Assembly: GCA_024233085.1 (NCBI GenBank)
Contig: JACKQC010000017.1
Coordinates: 68,019 to 132,018 of the forward strand
Direction of reading: 5' to 3'
Length of the DNA: 64,000 nucleotides
Origin: Akkermansiaceae bacterium
Lineage (GTDB): Bacteria; Verrucomicrobiota; Verrucomicrobiia; Verrucomicrobiales; DEV007
Shown here: positions 1-7,710 of the stretch, piece by piece
How positions within the stretch are numbered: position 1 is the stretch's first letter
Layout: each line of letters opens with the position of its first letter
Program-made: the position numbers and the translations under genes
Notes under the pieces: generated by a model
What the model was told of the DNA's origin: nothing
Database searches by the model: none
Seen by the model: the letters and a program-made list of their open reading frames with translations, nothing else

Positions 1-614
1 GCCGGAGTCGCCGGTGGAACTCACGAGCTGGGCACGGGTGACGCGGCCGATATCGTCGGCCCAGATCTTGACCTCGATGCTCATCGACGCCGTTCGCGTG
101 CGCTTGTTCGCCCGGAGCGCGCCGGCGACGGAGTTCTGCACGCGGGCGGCATACCAGCCGAATTTGCTGCCTTTACGACCGCCTGTTCCGCCGATGCGCT
201 TTCCGCCGAGGGTGCCGTTTCCGCCGCCGGCGCGGAGACCAAAGCCGTCCGGCGGCCCGTCGCCCTGAATGTTCGTTCCGAGCGCTTCGGGAGCGGGGTC
301 GGGCGCCGCCTCGGGCTCGGGTTCCGCCATGTCGGGAGCGGTTTCGGGAACGAAGGCTTCTTCCTGCTCCACCGGCTCGGGTTCGGGCTCGTCCTTTGGG
401 GGAGTCGGAGGAGGCGGGGGCGGTGGCGGCGGCATGGGCGGCATGATGTTGACCATGCTGACGGCCGCCGGTTTCTTCTTTTTCTCGGAGGGACCGCGCG
501 TGACCCACCAAGTCGTGCCGGCCGCGGCAAGGAGCAGCACGGCGAGCGCAACGACCTTGGCGCCGTGACGCTCGAAGAAGGTTTCGTCATCCTCGTCCTC
601 GAGAAATCCGCTCA
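1..614 (-). CDS. TonB-like energy transducer (partial, C-terminus beyond window)
   Basis: Reading leftwards from ATG at 614 there is an open frame to the window edge, about 204 codons, with no stop. It begins MSGFLEDEDDETFFERHG, followed by one membrane segment (about residues 19-38). Next comes a Pro/Glu-rich stretch with a run of more than ten prolines (about 58-110), then a Gly-rich linker and the start of a C-terminal domain (from about 150, GWYAARVQNSV). This is the TonB layout: inner-membrane anchor, periplasm-spanning Pro-rich arm, receptor-binding domain. It follows exbD by 42 bp and is probably the last of a tpsB-exbB-exbD-tonB operon. Passing force from the ExbBD motor to outer-membrane proteins is family knowledge. 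It could instead be an AgmX/AglW-type gliding or adventurous-motility partner. Confidence 0.75.
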
Positions 615-656
615 TAAGTTGCGAGTAAAAATTCGGTTGGAAGACGGGGCCGCGGA

Positions 657-1055
657 CTATTTTGGCGCTTGGGTAGCCAAGCCGATCTGAGTCAGATTGA
701 GCCGACCCAGCACATCGAGCACCTCCATAATCTTCTGGTATTGCGTGCCTCGGTCGCCCCGAACCACGACGGGGAATTCGGGGTTATTTGCCTGGTGCTC
801 GGCGAGTTTCTGCTCGAGTTGTTCCAGGTTCACGGGCACGGTGTCGAGAAAGACGTTGCCTTCATTGTTCACGGTGATGGCCTTGCCTTTCGGGCCGCTG
901 ATGGCGGGCGCCTTGCTGCCCTTCGGCAGATCCACCTTGATGCCCTGCACCCCGGCGGTGGTCATGATGATGAAGATCAGCAGCAGCACGAGGTAGAGGT
1001 CCACCATCGGTGTCACGTTGATATCGTCGTAGCTCTTTCCGGAATCGGCTTGCAT
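657..1055 (-). CDS. exbD: ExbD/TolR biopolymer transport protein
   Basis: This 132-residue protein has the normal ExbD length. It has a short cytoplasmic N-terminus (DDINVTPMVDLYLVLLLIF) and one transmembrane helix carrying the conserved channel aspartate (Asp 18). A periplasmic domain follows with the family's VVVRGDRGTQYQKIMEVLD motif. It partners ExbB (the preceding gene, 21 bp away) in a proton channel that energises TonB. Its position between exbB and a tonB-like gene supports ExbD over TolR. Confidence 0.9.
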   Translation of the reverse strand: MQADSGKSYDDINVTPMVDLYLVLLLIFIIMTTAGVQGIKVDLPKGSKAPAISGPKGKAITVNNEGNVFLDTVPVNLEQLEQKLAEHQANNPEFPVVVRGDRGTQYQKIMEVLDVLGRLNLTQIGLATQAPK

Positions 1056-1076
1056 GGCGAAAACGGTTTGAAGGGT

Positions 1077-3056
1077 TCAGGCGAGCGCGGGTTCGGCCGT
1101 TTCGGTGGCTGTCGCGGTGTCCGCGGGAAGCTCCGATTCGAAAGGCGTCTCCGTCGGTACGGGCGATCCCGCGGGGCTCGCGCCGGCCTCGCCGGGTGTC
1201 GGATGAAACTCGGCCATTTTCGCGATGAACTCGTCGATGAAGACCTGCATGTCGGCGAGGAAGGCCTTGATGCGTCCGCTGAGGTAGCTGTAGATAAACA
1301 GGGCGGGGATGGCGACGAGCAGGCCGGCGACGGTGGCCAGCAGGGCGGAAGCGATGCCCGGCGCGATGGAGGCGACCTCGACTTCGCCCGAGCGGGAGAT
1401 CAGGGCGAAAGTGATCATCACGCCGACCACGGTGCCGAGCAGACCCATGTAGGGGCCGCCGGCGATGCTGATCGTCAGGGCTACCAGGCCGCTGTTGAGG
1501 CGCTGGTTTTCGCGTGTCATTCCGCTCTCCAGGCTGGCGCGGACCGCCTGAATGGCGCGGGCCGAAAGTCCCTTCGAAGGATCGCGCCCGCCCTTGCCGA
1601 TTCGGCCGCGGATTTCCTTGCACCCGATGTGATAGAGGTGATAGAGCGGCGACCGGTGGACGTGCCGGTAGAGCTTGGCGCTCATTTTCCCGCCCATGCT
1701 GCGAATACTGTCTTCGTTGTCATGGTCGAGCGTGGTGAGGTCGTTGGCGATGTGATCCCAAAGCTTGAGAAACGCCTTGGTGCCCTTGTCGATGCTGTTG
1801 AGGTAGAGGAATTTCTGGACCGCCACCGTCCAGCCGCAAATCAGCATGATGATGCAACCGCCGATCGCGATCCATCCGTCGAACATCATGTTGTGCGCGA
1901 TGTCGCCGAAGAGCGAGAGATGCTCGAGCGTGGCGTTGTGCCCGCCACCCTCGCTGCTCTCGTCCTCCCCGGGAGCGATCATGCGCTGCGCCTCGTCGGA
2001 GCCGGACTGGCTGATCGCCGCGTAACGCAGATCGCCGACGGGGAGGGCGGCCTGGTATATCTGCAGCTCGTCGGCTTCGCCGGCGTATCCGCCGCCCTTT
2101 TCCGGGGTGGAGCCCATGAGAAAATCCGAGGCGAGGGCCGGCAACGGGCGGGCGAGCGAAGTGTTCGGCTTGCCATCGACGAGGATGTCGATCTTGGTGG
2201 CGGAAGCGACCACCGCCAGGTGACGCCACAGGCTTGCCGGAATCGCCTCGCCGGCGGCGCTGCGGGTCGTGCCCGAGGCGTCCGTCACCTCGACGAAGGG
2301 CACGCCATTGTCGAGTCCGAAGCGAAAGGCGGAGCCACCTTCCTCCCGGGTGAGAATCATCGCGTTTTCGGCGAGTCCGCTGGGTTTGACCCACAGGGAG
2401 ACGGTCACTTCGGTTCCCGCCGCCCACGTCAGGTTGGGGGAGTTTGCGATTTCGATGCTGTTGGTGCCGAAGAACAAGGCGCCCGGCCCGATCAAGGCGC
2501 CTTCCGTGGGGGTGGGAGCGGTGGCGGCGTTGTTTTCCCCCGCAGAGAAGTCTTTGGGCGGGGCGGATCGCTCCGTGAAATGATAGACGAGGATGGCCGA
2601 GTCGGGGTAGGTGTCCTTGGACGCAAACTCTGGGGGCGTGGCATTCGGATTACCGGAATAGAGCCAGATCGTGGCGGGTTTGCCCGGCTCGACGTGCGGG
2701 ATCTTTGCCCAGACAAAGGCCTCGTTCATCAGCGAGTCGTAGCGCTCGATGTGATAGGGGATTTCCGTTTGCCCGTCGGCGGCAATCAGGCGCAAATCGC
2801 TGCCGTCTTCCTTGGCGAGCGCGAACTGGAAGTTCCCCCCATGCAGTCGCAACAGCGTGACCGCGTCTCCATCCGGTTCGGCGCCGGAAATCGGCGTGAC
2901 GACGATCGGCTTGCGAAGGGTCCATTCCTTGTTCCACCAGGCGGCCTCATCTTCTATTTTGTCGTCAGCGGCCCGCGCTGAAATACTGGAGCCCCCAAGG
3001 CAGAGCGATGCCAGCAGCGCGAATCCGATGGGTCTGGCGAGATTTTTCGTGTTCAT
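1077..3056 (-). CDS. DUF2341-LamG-ExbB fusion (MotA/TolQ/ExbB proton channel)
   Basis: The 659-residue protein starts at ATG 3056 with a signal peptide (MNTKNLARPIGFALLASLCL, cleaved near ARA-AD). A DUF2341-like module (about 35-160; WWNKEWTLRKPIVV) and a LamG/concanavalin-like module follow (about 175-345; VTVSLWVKPSG ... ADELQIYQAALP). An acidic linker leads to three membrane helices of an ExbB/TolQ channel (about 388-412, 525-550, 562-590; GGPYMGLLGTVVGVMITF). Ordinary ExbB is about 220-240 residues, so roughly 370 residues of carbohydrate-binding-like sequence have been placed on the periplasmic side of the first helix. The gene lies 51 bp after the TpsB-like gene and 21 bp before exbD. 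The role of the extra domains is unknown. Confidence 0.85.
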   Translation of the reverse strand: MNTKNLARPIGFALLASLCLGGSSISARAADDKIEDEAAWWNKEWTLRKPIVVTPISGAEPDGDAVTLLRLHGGNFQFALAKEDGSDLRLIAADGQTEIPYHIERYDSLMNEAFVWAKIPHVEPGKPATIWLYSGNPNATPPEFASKDTYPDSAILVYHFTERSAPPKDFSAGENNAATAPTPTEGALIGPGALFFGTNSIEIANSPNLTWAAGTEVTVSLWVKPSGLAENAMILTREEGGSAFRFGLDNGVPFVEVTDASGTTRSAAGEAIPASLWRHLAVVASATKIDILVDGKPNTSLARPLPALASDFLMGSTPEKGGGYAGEADELQIYQAALPVGDLRYAAISQSGSDEAQRMIAPGEDESSEGGGHNATLEHLSLFGDIAHNMMFDGWIAIGGCIIMLICGWTVAVQKFLYLNSIDKGTKAFLKLWDHIANDLTTLDHDNEDSIRSMGGKMSAKLYRHVHRSPLYHLYHIGCKEIRGRIGKGGRDPSKGLSARAIQAVRASLESGMTRENQRLNSGLVALTISIAGGPYMGLLGTVVGVMITFALISRSGEVEVASIAPGIASALLATVAGLLVAIPALFIYSYLSGRIKAFLADMQVFIDEFIAKMAEFHPTPGEAGASPAGSPVPTETPFESELPADTATATETAEPALA

Positions 3057-3107
3057 GGGCAAGGAACGAAATCGGAGTGAGAACGCGGCGCGGTTGGCGG
3101 GGGGATA

Positions 3108-4844
3108 TCAGAAATCCGCCCGCACGCGGAAGCTGAGAAACGGATCGCCCGCCTGGGTGGTTCCCTGGTCTTCAAGCGGCCAGGCGATGTCGAGATAGCC
3201 GTAGAGCGTGTCCCAGAGCTGAAGGCTGGTTCCGACGCCGGCGCTGGCGAAGTCGAAAAGATCCTGTTGCTCGGGCAGCGGGTCCTTCAGGTAAAGCCTG
3301 CCGAAATCGTAAAACGCGTGAAACCGCCATTCGTGTCCGGTGCTTCCGCCGCCCTTGGCCTCCGGTTTGGCGGTTCTCAACAAGGAGGGAGTGCGCAGCT
3401 CGAAGGTCAGAAACCAGCCGCTGTCGCCGAGTGCCTCCGACTCCAGGTAGCCTCTTACGTTCGAGAGGCCGCCGCCGGCATACTGCTCGCTGTTGATCAG
3501 GGGGTCGTTGCTGGCCTGTGCCTGCGCCTTGGCGAAGGCTTGAAATTCAAAGGGAAGATCCTGCGTGTGCGACAGGTCGCCCCGGAAATAAATGTAACCT
3601 CCATCGGCTTCGTAGCGTTTGGCGTCGAAACCGGCGGGACCGCTGCCCATCCCGCGGAAATGGAAATTCAGGGCGGCATTGATTTCGGTGAACGAATCCT
3701 CGCGGGTTAGGCCGCCCCCGTAGGCGACGGTGACCGGGTAGTAGTCGATCGGAGTCGAAAAGGTCTCATCCCCCAGCGTCACATCCTCGTCGAAGTGCTT
3801 GTAGTCGAGCCCCGCGCTCAGGGAGTGGTAGTAGTTGTCCAATGCCGGCAGCGACCACATGAACCGCATCCCCACCGTCTGGCCGCGTCCGGCCACCGCG
3901 GCGCCGCCGAGCGTTGAAATGTCGCTGTTTTGCACGGTTCCCATCACCATCAGGGAAAAATCGGGCGCCTTCGAAAACCGGGCGATGTAGTAGGCCGAGT
4001 AGATTTCCGCGTCCTCGATTCGCTCGGGCGCGAACTGGGAGGCGAAGCCGAGGCTGTGTCCCTTTTGCCAGAGATTATCGTAGCTCAGGGAACCGTTGAT
4101 TCGGAACGGGGTGGTGTCCGGGCTGTATCGGTTGTTCAGTTCAATGCTCCCGTGGAGGGGCAGGTGATCCTCGACCGTAAGATCCACATCGACGGTTCCC
4201 GGGGCCACGCCCGGCTTGAGAGACGGCGTCACCCGCCGATCCGCCCACCGGTTCAGGTTCACGATGTCGGACTCGACCTTCTTGAAATCGGGGACGGTGC
4301 CCTCCGCGAGCGAAGGGGCGGCTCGCTTGATTTCGCTGGGCAGGAAAAACTTCGCGTCGCGAACTCGCAGCCGTCCCACCTTGTTCTCGATCACGTCGAA
4401 ATAGATGATGCCGCGGGTCCCGTTCTGTTGCGGAATTTCAACGGCGACCGTTTGGTAGCCGGCGTCACGGTAGGCCTTTTCGAGCGCGACCCGGGCATTT
4501 TCAAGATCCTCCAGGGTGCGCCCGGGTCCGAGATGGGGGTAGATCGCCTGATCAATATTGTCGACGGGAAGCGACTTCGCTCCGCGCAATCGGATCTGTC
4601 TGATGTGGAACTTGGGTTCATCCACGCTTTCGACGGACGAGCCTTCATTGGCGATCGGCTCGGTCTCCGCTTCGGCTGGCGGTGTATTGACCGGCTTCGG
4701 GGCCGTTTCAGCGGAGAGGTTTGCCGGGAAAAACACCAAAACGAACGCCACAGGAATTGAGCGGTTCGCTGGATTTTGTTTCTCCTGAGAGCTTCGAAAA
4801 ATGGACATACCCCTGCTTTGGATTTTGAACCACGAATGGATCAT
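3108..4844 (-). CDS. ShlB/FhaC/HecB-type two-partner-secretion outer-membrane transporter
   Basis: The 578-residue protein has a signal sequence (hydrophobic VAFVLVFFPANLSAET). Two POTRA-like segments follow (about 75-230; FHIRQIRLRGAKSLP, VEDHLPLHGSIELNNR), then a long beta-barrel region with the family's L6 motif VRGY (LSNVRGYLESEALGD). It ends in a typical outer-membrane C-terminus (RVRADF). TpsB proteins export large TpsA exoproteins across the outer membrane. No TpsA-like gene (TPS domain) is seen here, and the next genes encode ExbB, ExbD and TonB. The start could also be the ATG at 4808; neither has a good Shine-Dalgarno sequence. Confidence 0.85.
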   Translation of the reverse strand: MIHSWFKIQSRGMSIFRSSQEKQNPANRSIPVAFVLVFFPANLSAETAPKPVNTPPAEAETEPIANEGSSVESVDEPKFHIRQIRLRGAKSLPVDNIDQAIYPHLGPGRTLEDLENARVALEKAYRDAGYQTVAVEIPQQNGTRGIIYFDVIENKVGRLRVRDAKFFLPSEIKRAAPSLAEGTVPDFKKVESDIVNLNRWADRRVTPSLKPGVAPGTVDVDLTVEDHLPLHGSIELNNRYSPDTTPFRINGSLSYDNLWQKGHSLGFASQFAPERIEDAEIYSAYYIARFSKAPDFSLMVMGTVQNSDISTLGGAAVAGRGQTVGMRFMWSLPALDNYYHSLSAGLDYKHFDEDVTLGDETFSTPIDYYPVTVAYGGGLTREDSFTEINAALNFHFRGMGSGPAGFDAKRYEADGGYIYFRGDLSHTQDLPFEFQAFAKAQAQASNDPLINSEQYAGGGLSNVRGYLESEALGDSGWFLTFELRTPSLLRTAKPEAKGGGSTGHEWRFHAFYDFGRLYLKDPLPEQQDLFDFASAGVGTSLQLWDTLYGYLDIAWPLEDQGTTQAGDPFLSFRVRADF

Positions 4845-4922
4845 CGATTTGTCTGCGGCTTTTCCGGTGGGGTGTTTCGCGCTCTAGATTCTCTCGAAAG
4901 CGAATCTTCTCAAATAGTGGGG

Positions 4923-4940
4923 TGTGACAAACGTGTTACA
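4923..4940. promoter_or_regulatory. Candidate operator in divergent intergenic region
   Basis: TGTGAC and GTTACA flank six bases as a near-perfect inverted repeat. It lies between the divergently read TpsB-like gene and the DUF1460 gene. The spacing differs from the usual CRP (N6 between TGTGA and TCACA) and FNR sites, so no regulator is assigned. Confidence 0.25.
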
Positions 4941-4976
4941 GGTCCTGCGGCGATGTCACTTGACTCCTGATTCGTT

Positions 4977-5962
4977 TTGCTGGAAGCCGATCATGTCCCC
5001 GTTTTTTCTGACCAGATGTTGATCTCCTTCGTTCCCGGGTGGCATTGGGCGCCGCGCTCTCACGTACTTGGAGTGGGTATTCTCTCCGTCACGCTTGCGA
5101 TGTGGCGATTGGAAATCTCTGTCGCCATCACTCCAGAAACCGCGTCGTTGCCACGAGACGTCACATTTGTCGGCGAGGCCAACTTCGAACGGCTGCTGAA
5201 GAAGGCGGTGGAGGAGAATTGGGCCGAGCTACCGATTGGGGAATGCATCGCGAAAGTCGCGATCGCTTTCCAAGGCACGAAATACCAAACCTTCCCGATG
5301 GAGATCGATGACCATATCGAGGCCCCTTCGGTAAATCTGGAAGGAATGGACTGCTGGACCTTTTTCGAGATTTCCCTCGCGTTCGCACGAATGCTGAAGA
5401 CGGGAAAAAGCGATTTAGCTCCCCAGGATCTGTTGGATCAGATCGAGTGTCTACGCTACCGGGGCGGGGAATGCCATGGGAGTTATCTGGATCGCCTCCA
5501 CTACGTTTCGGAGTGGATTTTCGAAGCGGAGTCTCGGGGGATTGTCGAGAATATCACGAATCAGGTAAGCGCTATTCCACCCGCATCCGTTTTCGGAAAA
5601 TATTCGAGCTGACTTCTCTTTGGCGCCGGTACCGCTATTTGCGGGAGAATTCCGAACTCCGGGAACCGATGCGGGAATTGGAAGCTGCGGTGGAAAGATT
5701 GCCGGTGACGCATCTTCCAAAGGCGATCGTTCCCGACGTCGAGGCGAAAATCCAGGAAGGCGATATTCTCGCGATCGCGACCGGACAAGACGGCGTGTAT
5801 TGCTCCGAAGTAGGGATCGCCGTCAAAAAGCCGGATGGCTCCCTGCGATTCATGCACGCCGCCCAGCAATTCGAAAAGGTCTTTTTGGACAAGACGATTT
5901 CCGCTTATCTCCAAGAGAACAGGAATCGCATCGGCGTGATCGTGGTTCGTCCCAAGGAATAA
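4977..5962 (+). pseudogene. DUF1460 (NlpC/P60-like amidase) gene with a frameshift
   Basis: Two overlapping frames together make one DUF1460 protein. The first (from 4977, or ATG 5016, to 5612) has a membrane/signal segment and the family's catalytic-Cys region (GMDCWTFFEISLAFAR) and YLDRLHYVSEW. Homology stops after ENITNQ near 5560. It resumes in the next frame with GKRYSTRIRF, RYLRENSELREPM, IQEGDILAIATG and CSEVGIAV, ending at 5962. One missing G in the AATCAGGTAAGC stretch (about 5558-5570) would restore the frame. The family's usual SHVGI histidine reads as Glu here (SEVGI), which suggests decay rather than only a sequencing error. DUF1460 proteins are thought to act on peptidoglycan-derived peptides. 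Confidence 0.75.
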
Positions 5963-5987
5963 GGGCGCGCAAGTGTCGGAATCGGGC

Positions 5988-6332
5988 TTAACCGGGAGGC
6001 CAATGCAGGCTCCGTCCGGCCAGCAGGTGAATATGCAGGTGAGGCACGGCTTCCCCTCCATCGGTTCCGTTGTTGATCACGAGGCGGAAGCCTTTTTCGG
6101 AATCGTTGATTCCCAGGTCGGCGGCCACTTTCCGGGCCACCAGCAACAGATGCCCGAGCAACGCGGCGTCGGTCGCTTCGGCTTCGCCAATACGGGGAAT
6201 CGGCTTCTTGGGAATCACCAGAATATGAATCGGCGCCTGGGGGGCGATGTCGCGAAAAGCGAGGCTCTCTTCGTCCTCGTGAACGATGTCGGCGGGTATT
6301 TCCCGGGCGACGATCTTTTCGAACAGGGTCAT
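5988..6332 (-). CDS. HIT-family (histidine triad) nucleotide-binding protein
   Basis: The 114-residue HINT-type protein starts at ATG 6332 (MTLFEKIVAREIPADIV). It has the HVLVIPKK-like strand (HILVIPKKPIP) and the histidine triad HLHIHLLAGRSL at the C-terminus. The family hydrolyses purine nucleoside phosphoramidates and related nucleotides. The preceding gene on the same strand ends only 14 bp upstream, so the two are probably co-transcribed. The longer in-frame extension upstream is rejected because it is low-complexity and overlaps the neighbouring gene. Confidence 0.92.
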   Translation of the reverse strand: MTLFEKIVAREIPADIVHEDEESLAFRDIAPQAPIHILVIPKKPIPRIGEAEATDAALLGHLLLVARKVAADLGINDSEKGFRLVINNGTDGGEAVPHLHIHLLAGRSLHWPPG

Positions 6333-6346
6333 GGCGAAAATCGAAA

Positions 6347-6904
6347 TCAGTCGTGGCGGAGCGTGATCTGAACCGGGCCCCGCCCGCAGAGGGCGCGGTT
6401 GACGTGGCTGGTGATCTCGTCCTCCAGCACGCGGCAGCGGGCGCTCCATTTTTCGGCGGAGGCCAGCTGCTTCACCGCCCGGCGCAGCCCGTAACAGACG
6501 ACTGTTCGCACACCGCCGTCGGCGCTCGCGCGGAGCCGGTCGTCGAGAAGGCGGAAAAAGGCGAGTTCGTATCCGGCGCCGGCCCGGCGAGCCAGATCGG
6601 CGAGGGAAATGCGGACTGGGGGCACCACGGTCTCGACTTCGGCGGCCATGTGATTAAGGCCCAGGTTCTCAAGCGCCGCGCGAATGCGCTCGAAAAGGTC
6701 AGCCACCTCGATCACGGTTCCCTCGTAGTGATTGCGTAGAAAGGCCTCGACCCCTTTGCTGACGTCCTCGGCCAGCCACGGGGGCACATCCTGGGTTTTG
6801 GCGGCCGCCGTGCGGAGGGTTTCACGAAGCCAGGCGGACTCGCAAAGGGCGAGCGTTTCGGCGTTGACGCGGATGAATGGAAACTCGGTCGGCAGGGCAA
6901 TCAT
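6347..6904 (-). CDS. Hypothetical protein next to nrdR, with possible ATP-cone-like segment
   Basis: The 185-residue soluble protein has no signal peptide or membrane segment. I do not recognise a named family. Residues about 45-95 (LAEDVSKGVEAFLRNHYEG, then VADLFERIRAALENLGLNH and MAAEVE) follow the helical pattern of the second half of an ATP-cone. In ATP-cones a V-x-x-G/E-V helix is followed by I-x-x-L-V-x-x-x-L-x-x-x-G and an Ala-rich helix. NrdR, its upstream neighbour, carries a true ATP-cone. Gene order nrdR, this gene, HIT, with short gaps (63 and 14 bp), suggests one transcript and a possible link to nucleotide sensing, which is an inference only. Confidence 0.7.
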   Translation of the reverse strand: MIALPTEFPFIRVNAETLALCESAWLRETLRTAAAKTQDVPPWLAEDVSKGVEAFLRNHYEGTVIEVADLFERIRAALENLGLNHMAAEVETVVPPVRISLADLARRAGAGYELAFFRLLDDRLRASADGGVRTVVCYGLRRAVKQLASAEKWSARCRVLEDEITSHVNRALCGRGPVQITLRHD

Positions 6905-6967
6905 CGACGGGCGGAAGGAACAGGGCGGGAAAGAATGATGAAGGAGATGAGAAGGAAGAGGGCGCCA

Positions 6968-7468
6968 TCAGGAGGCGCCGGCTCCGAACAACTCGGGTTG
7001 GAGCCGGGGGTCGGTCGGCAGGCGTTCGAGGGACTCGATTTCCTCGATGAACTCGCCCACATCCTGAAACTGGCGGTAGACCGACGCATAACGGACGAAT
7101 GCGACCGAATCGATGGCCTGGAGTTTCGCCATGACCTTGGGGCCGATCGCCTTGGTGGGAACCTCGCGGTGACCCTCCGCGGAAAGCTCGGCCATGATCG
7201 CGTCGACCGCCGATTCGAGCAGGTCGATCGGGACCGGGCGTTTTTCGCACGCTTTGACCATGCCTTCGAGCAGTTTTTCGCGGCGGAAAGGCTCGCGTCC
7301 GCCGTCGCGTTTGATGACGCGCAGGTCGCTGGTTTCGAGCTGCTCGTAGGTGGTGAATCGAAAGCCGCAACCGAGACACTCGCGCCGCCGACGAATCGAC
7401 AGCCCGTCCTTGGACATCCGGGAATCGATGACCTTATCTTCAAGGCTGTTGCATTTCAGGCAGCGCAT
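6968..7468 (-). CDS. nrdR: Transcriptional repressor NrdR
   Basis: The 166-residue protein has the NrdR layout. An N-terminal zinc ribbon (MRCLKCNSLEDKVIDSR, then RRRECLGCGFRFTTYE, four cysteines) is followed by an ATP-cone (VIKRDGGREPFRREKLLEGM ... FVRYASVYRQF). NrdR binds ATP/dATP and represses ribonucleotide reductase genes. The usual length is about 150-160 residues. The upstream region carries two NrdR-box-like sites overlapping a sigma-70-like promoter, which suggests autoregulation. No nrd reductase gene is in the window. Confidence 0.96.
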   Translation of the reverse strand: MRCLKCNSLEDKVIDSRMSKDGLSIRRRRECLGCGFRFTTYEQLETSDLRVIKRDGGREPFRREKLLEGMVKACEKRPVPIDLLESAVDAIMAELSAEGHREVPTKAIGPKVMAKLQAIDSVAFVRYASVYRQFQDVGEFIEEIESLERLPTDPRLQPELFGAGAS

Positions 7469-7475
7469 TGTTGCG

Positions 7476-7539
7476 ACTCAAAGTTGAGTGATACAACAAG
7501 ATATTGGGGTGTCAAAGGGAAATATGCCACAAGATGTGG
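7476..7539 (-). promoter_or_regulatory. nrdR promoter with two NrdR-box-like sites
   Basis: On the minus strand TTGACA (7515-7510) and TATCAC (7493-7488) are separated by 16 bases. Two similar sites are present: CCACATCTTGTGG (7539-7527, a perfect palindrome around TCT) and CCCAATATCTTGTTG (7508-7494). They share ATCTTGT in the same phase, 33 bp apart, about three helical turns. NrdR boxes are known as paired AT-centred palindromes of this kind with about 31-32 bp spacing. The second site lies between -35 and -10. A 14-bp palindrome ACTCAAAGTTGAGT (7476-7489) sits between the -10 and the start codon. Confidence 0.55.
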
Positions 7540-7710
7540 AATCTCGATCTTTTTCCGGATCAAGTCCGCCATCCCTTCCGGAAGCGTTCCGAAGCTTCGC
7601 CGTTTTCTTCGGGCCTTGTCCGGACGGGGCGGAATTCATCCCCAATCTTCGGGACGCGATCCGGTGGACCCGGGAGGCGGTGGTCGCGGAAACATACCCG
7701 CGTGGACACC

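Noticed and set aside
669..2981. 770-codon open frame on the plus strand
   Set aside because: It is antisense to exbB/exbD with no recognisable motif.
7540..7710. Possible small gene between topB and nrdR
   Set aside because: Open frames there have no motif and no ribosome-binding site. Nothing beyond the nrdR promoter is supported.
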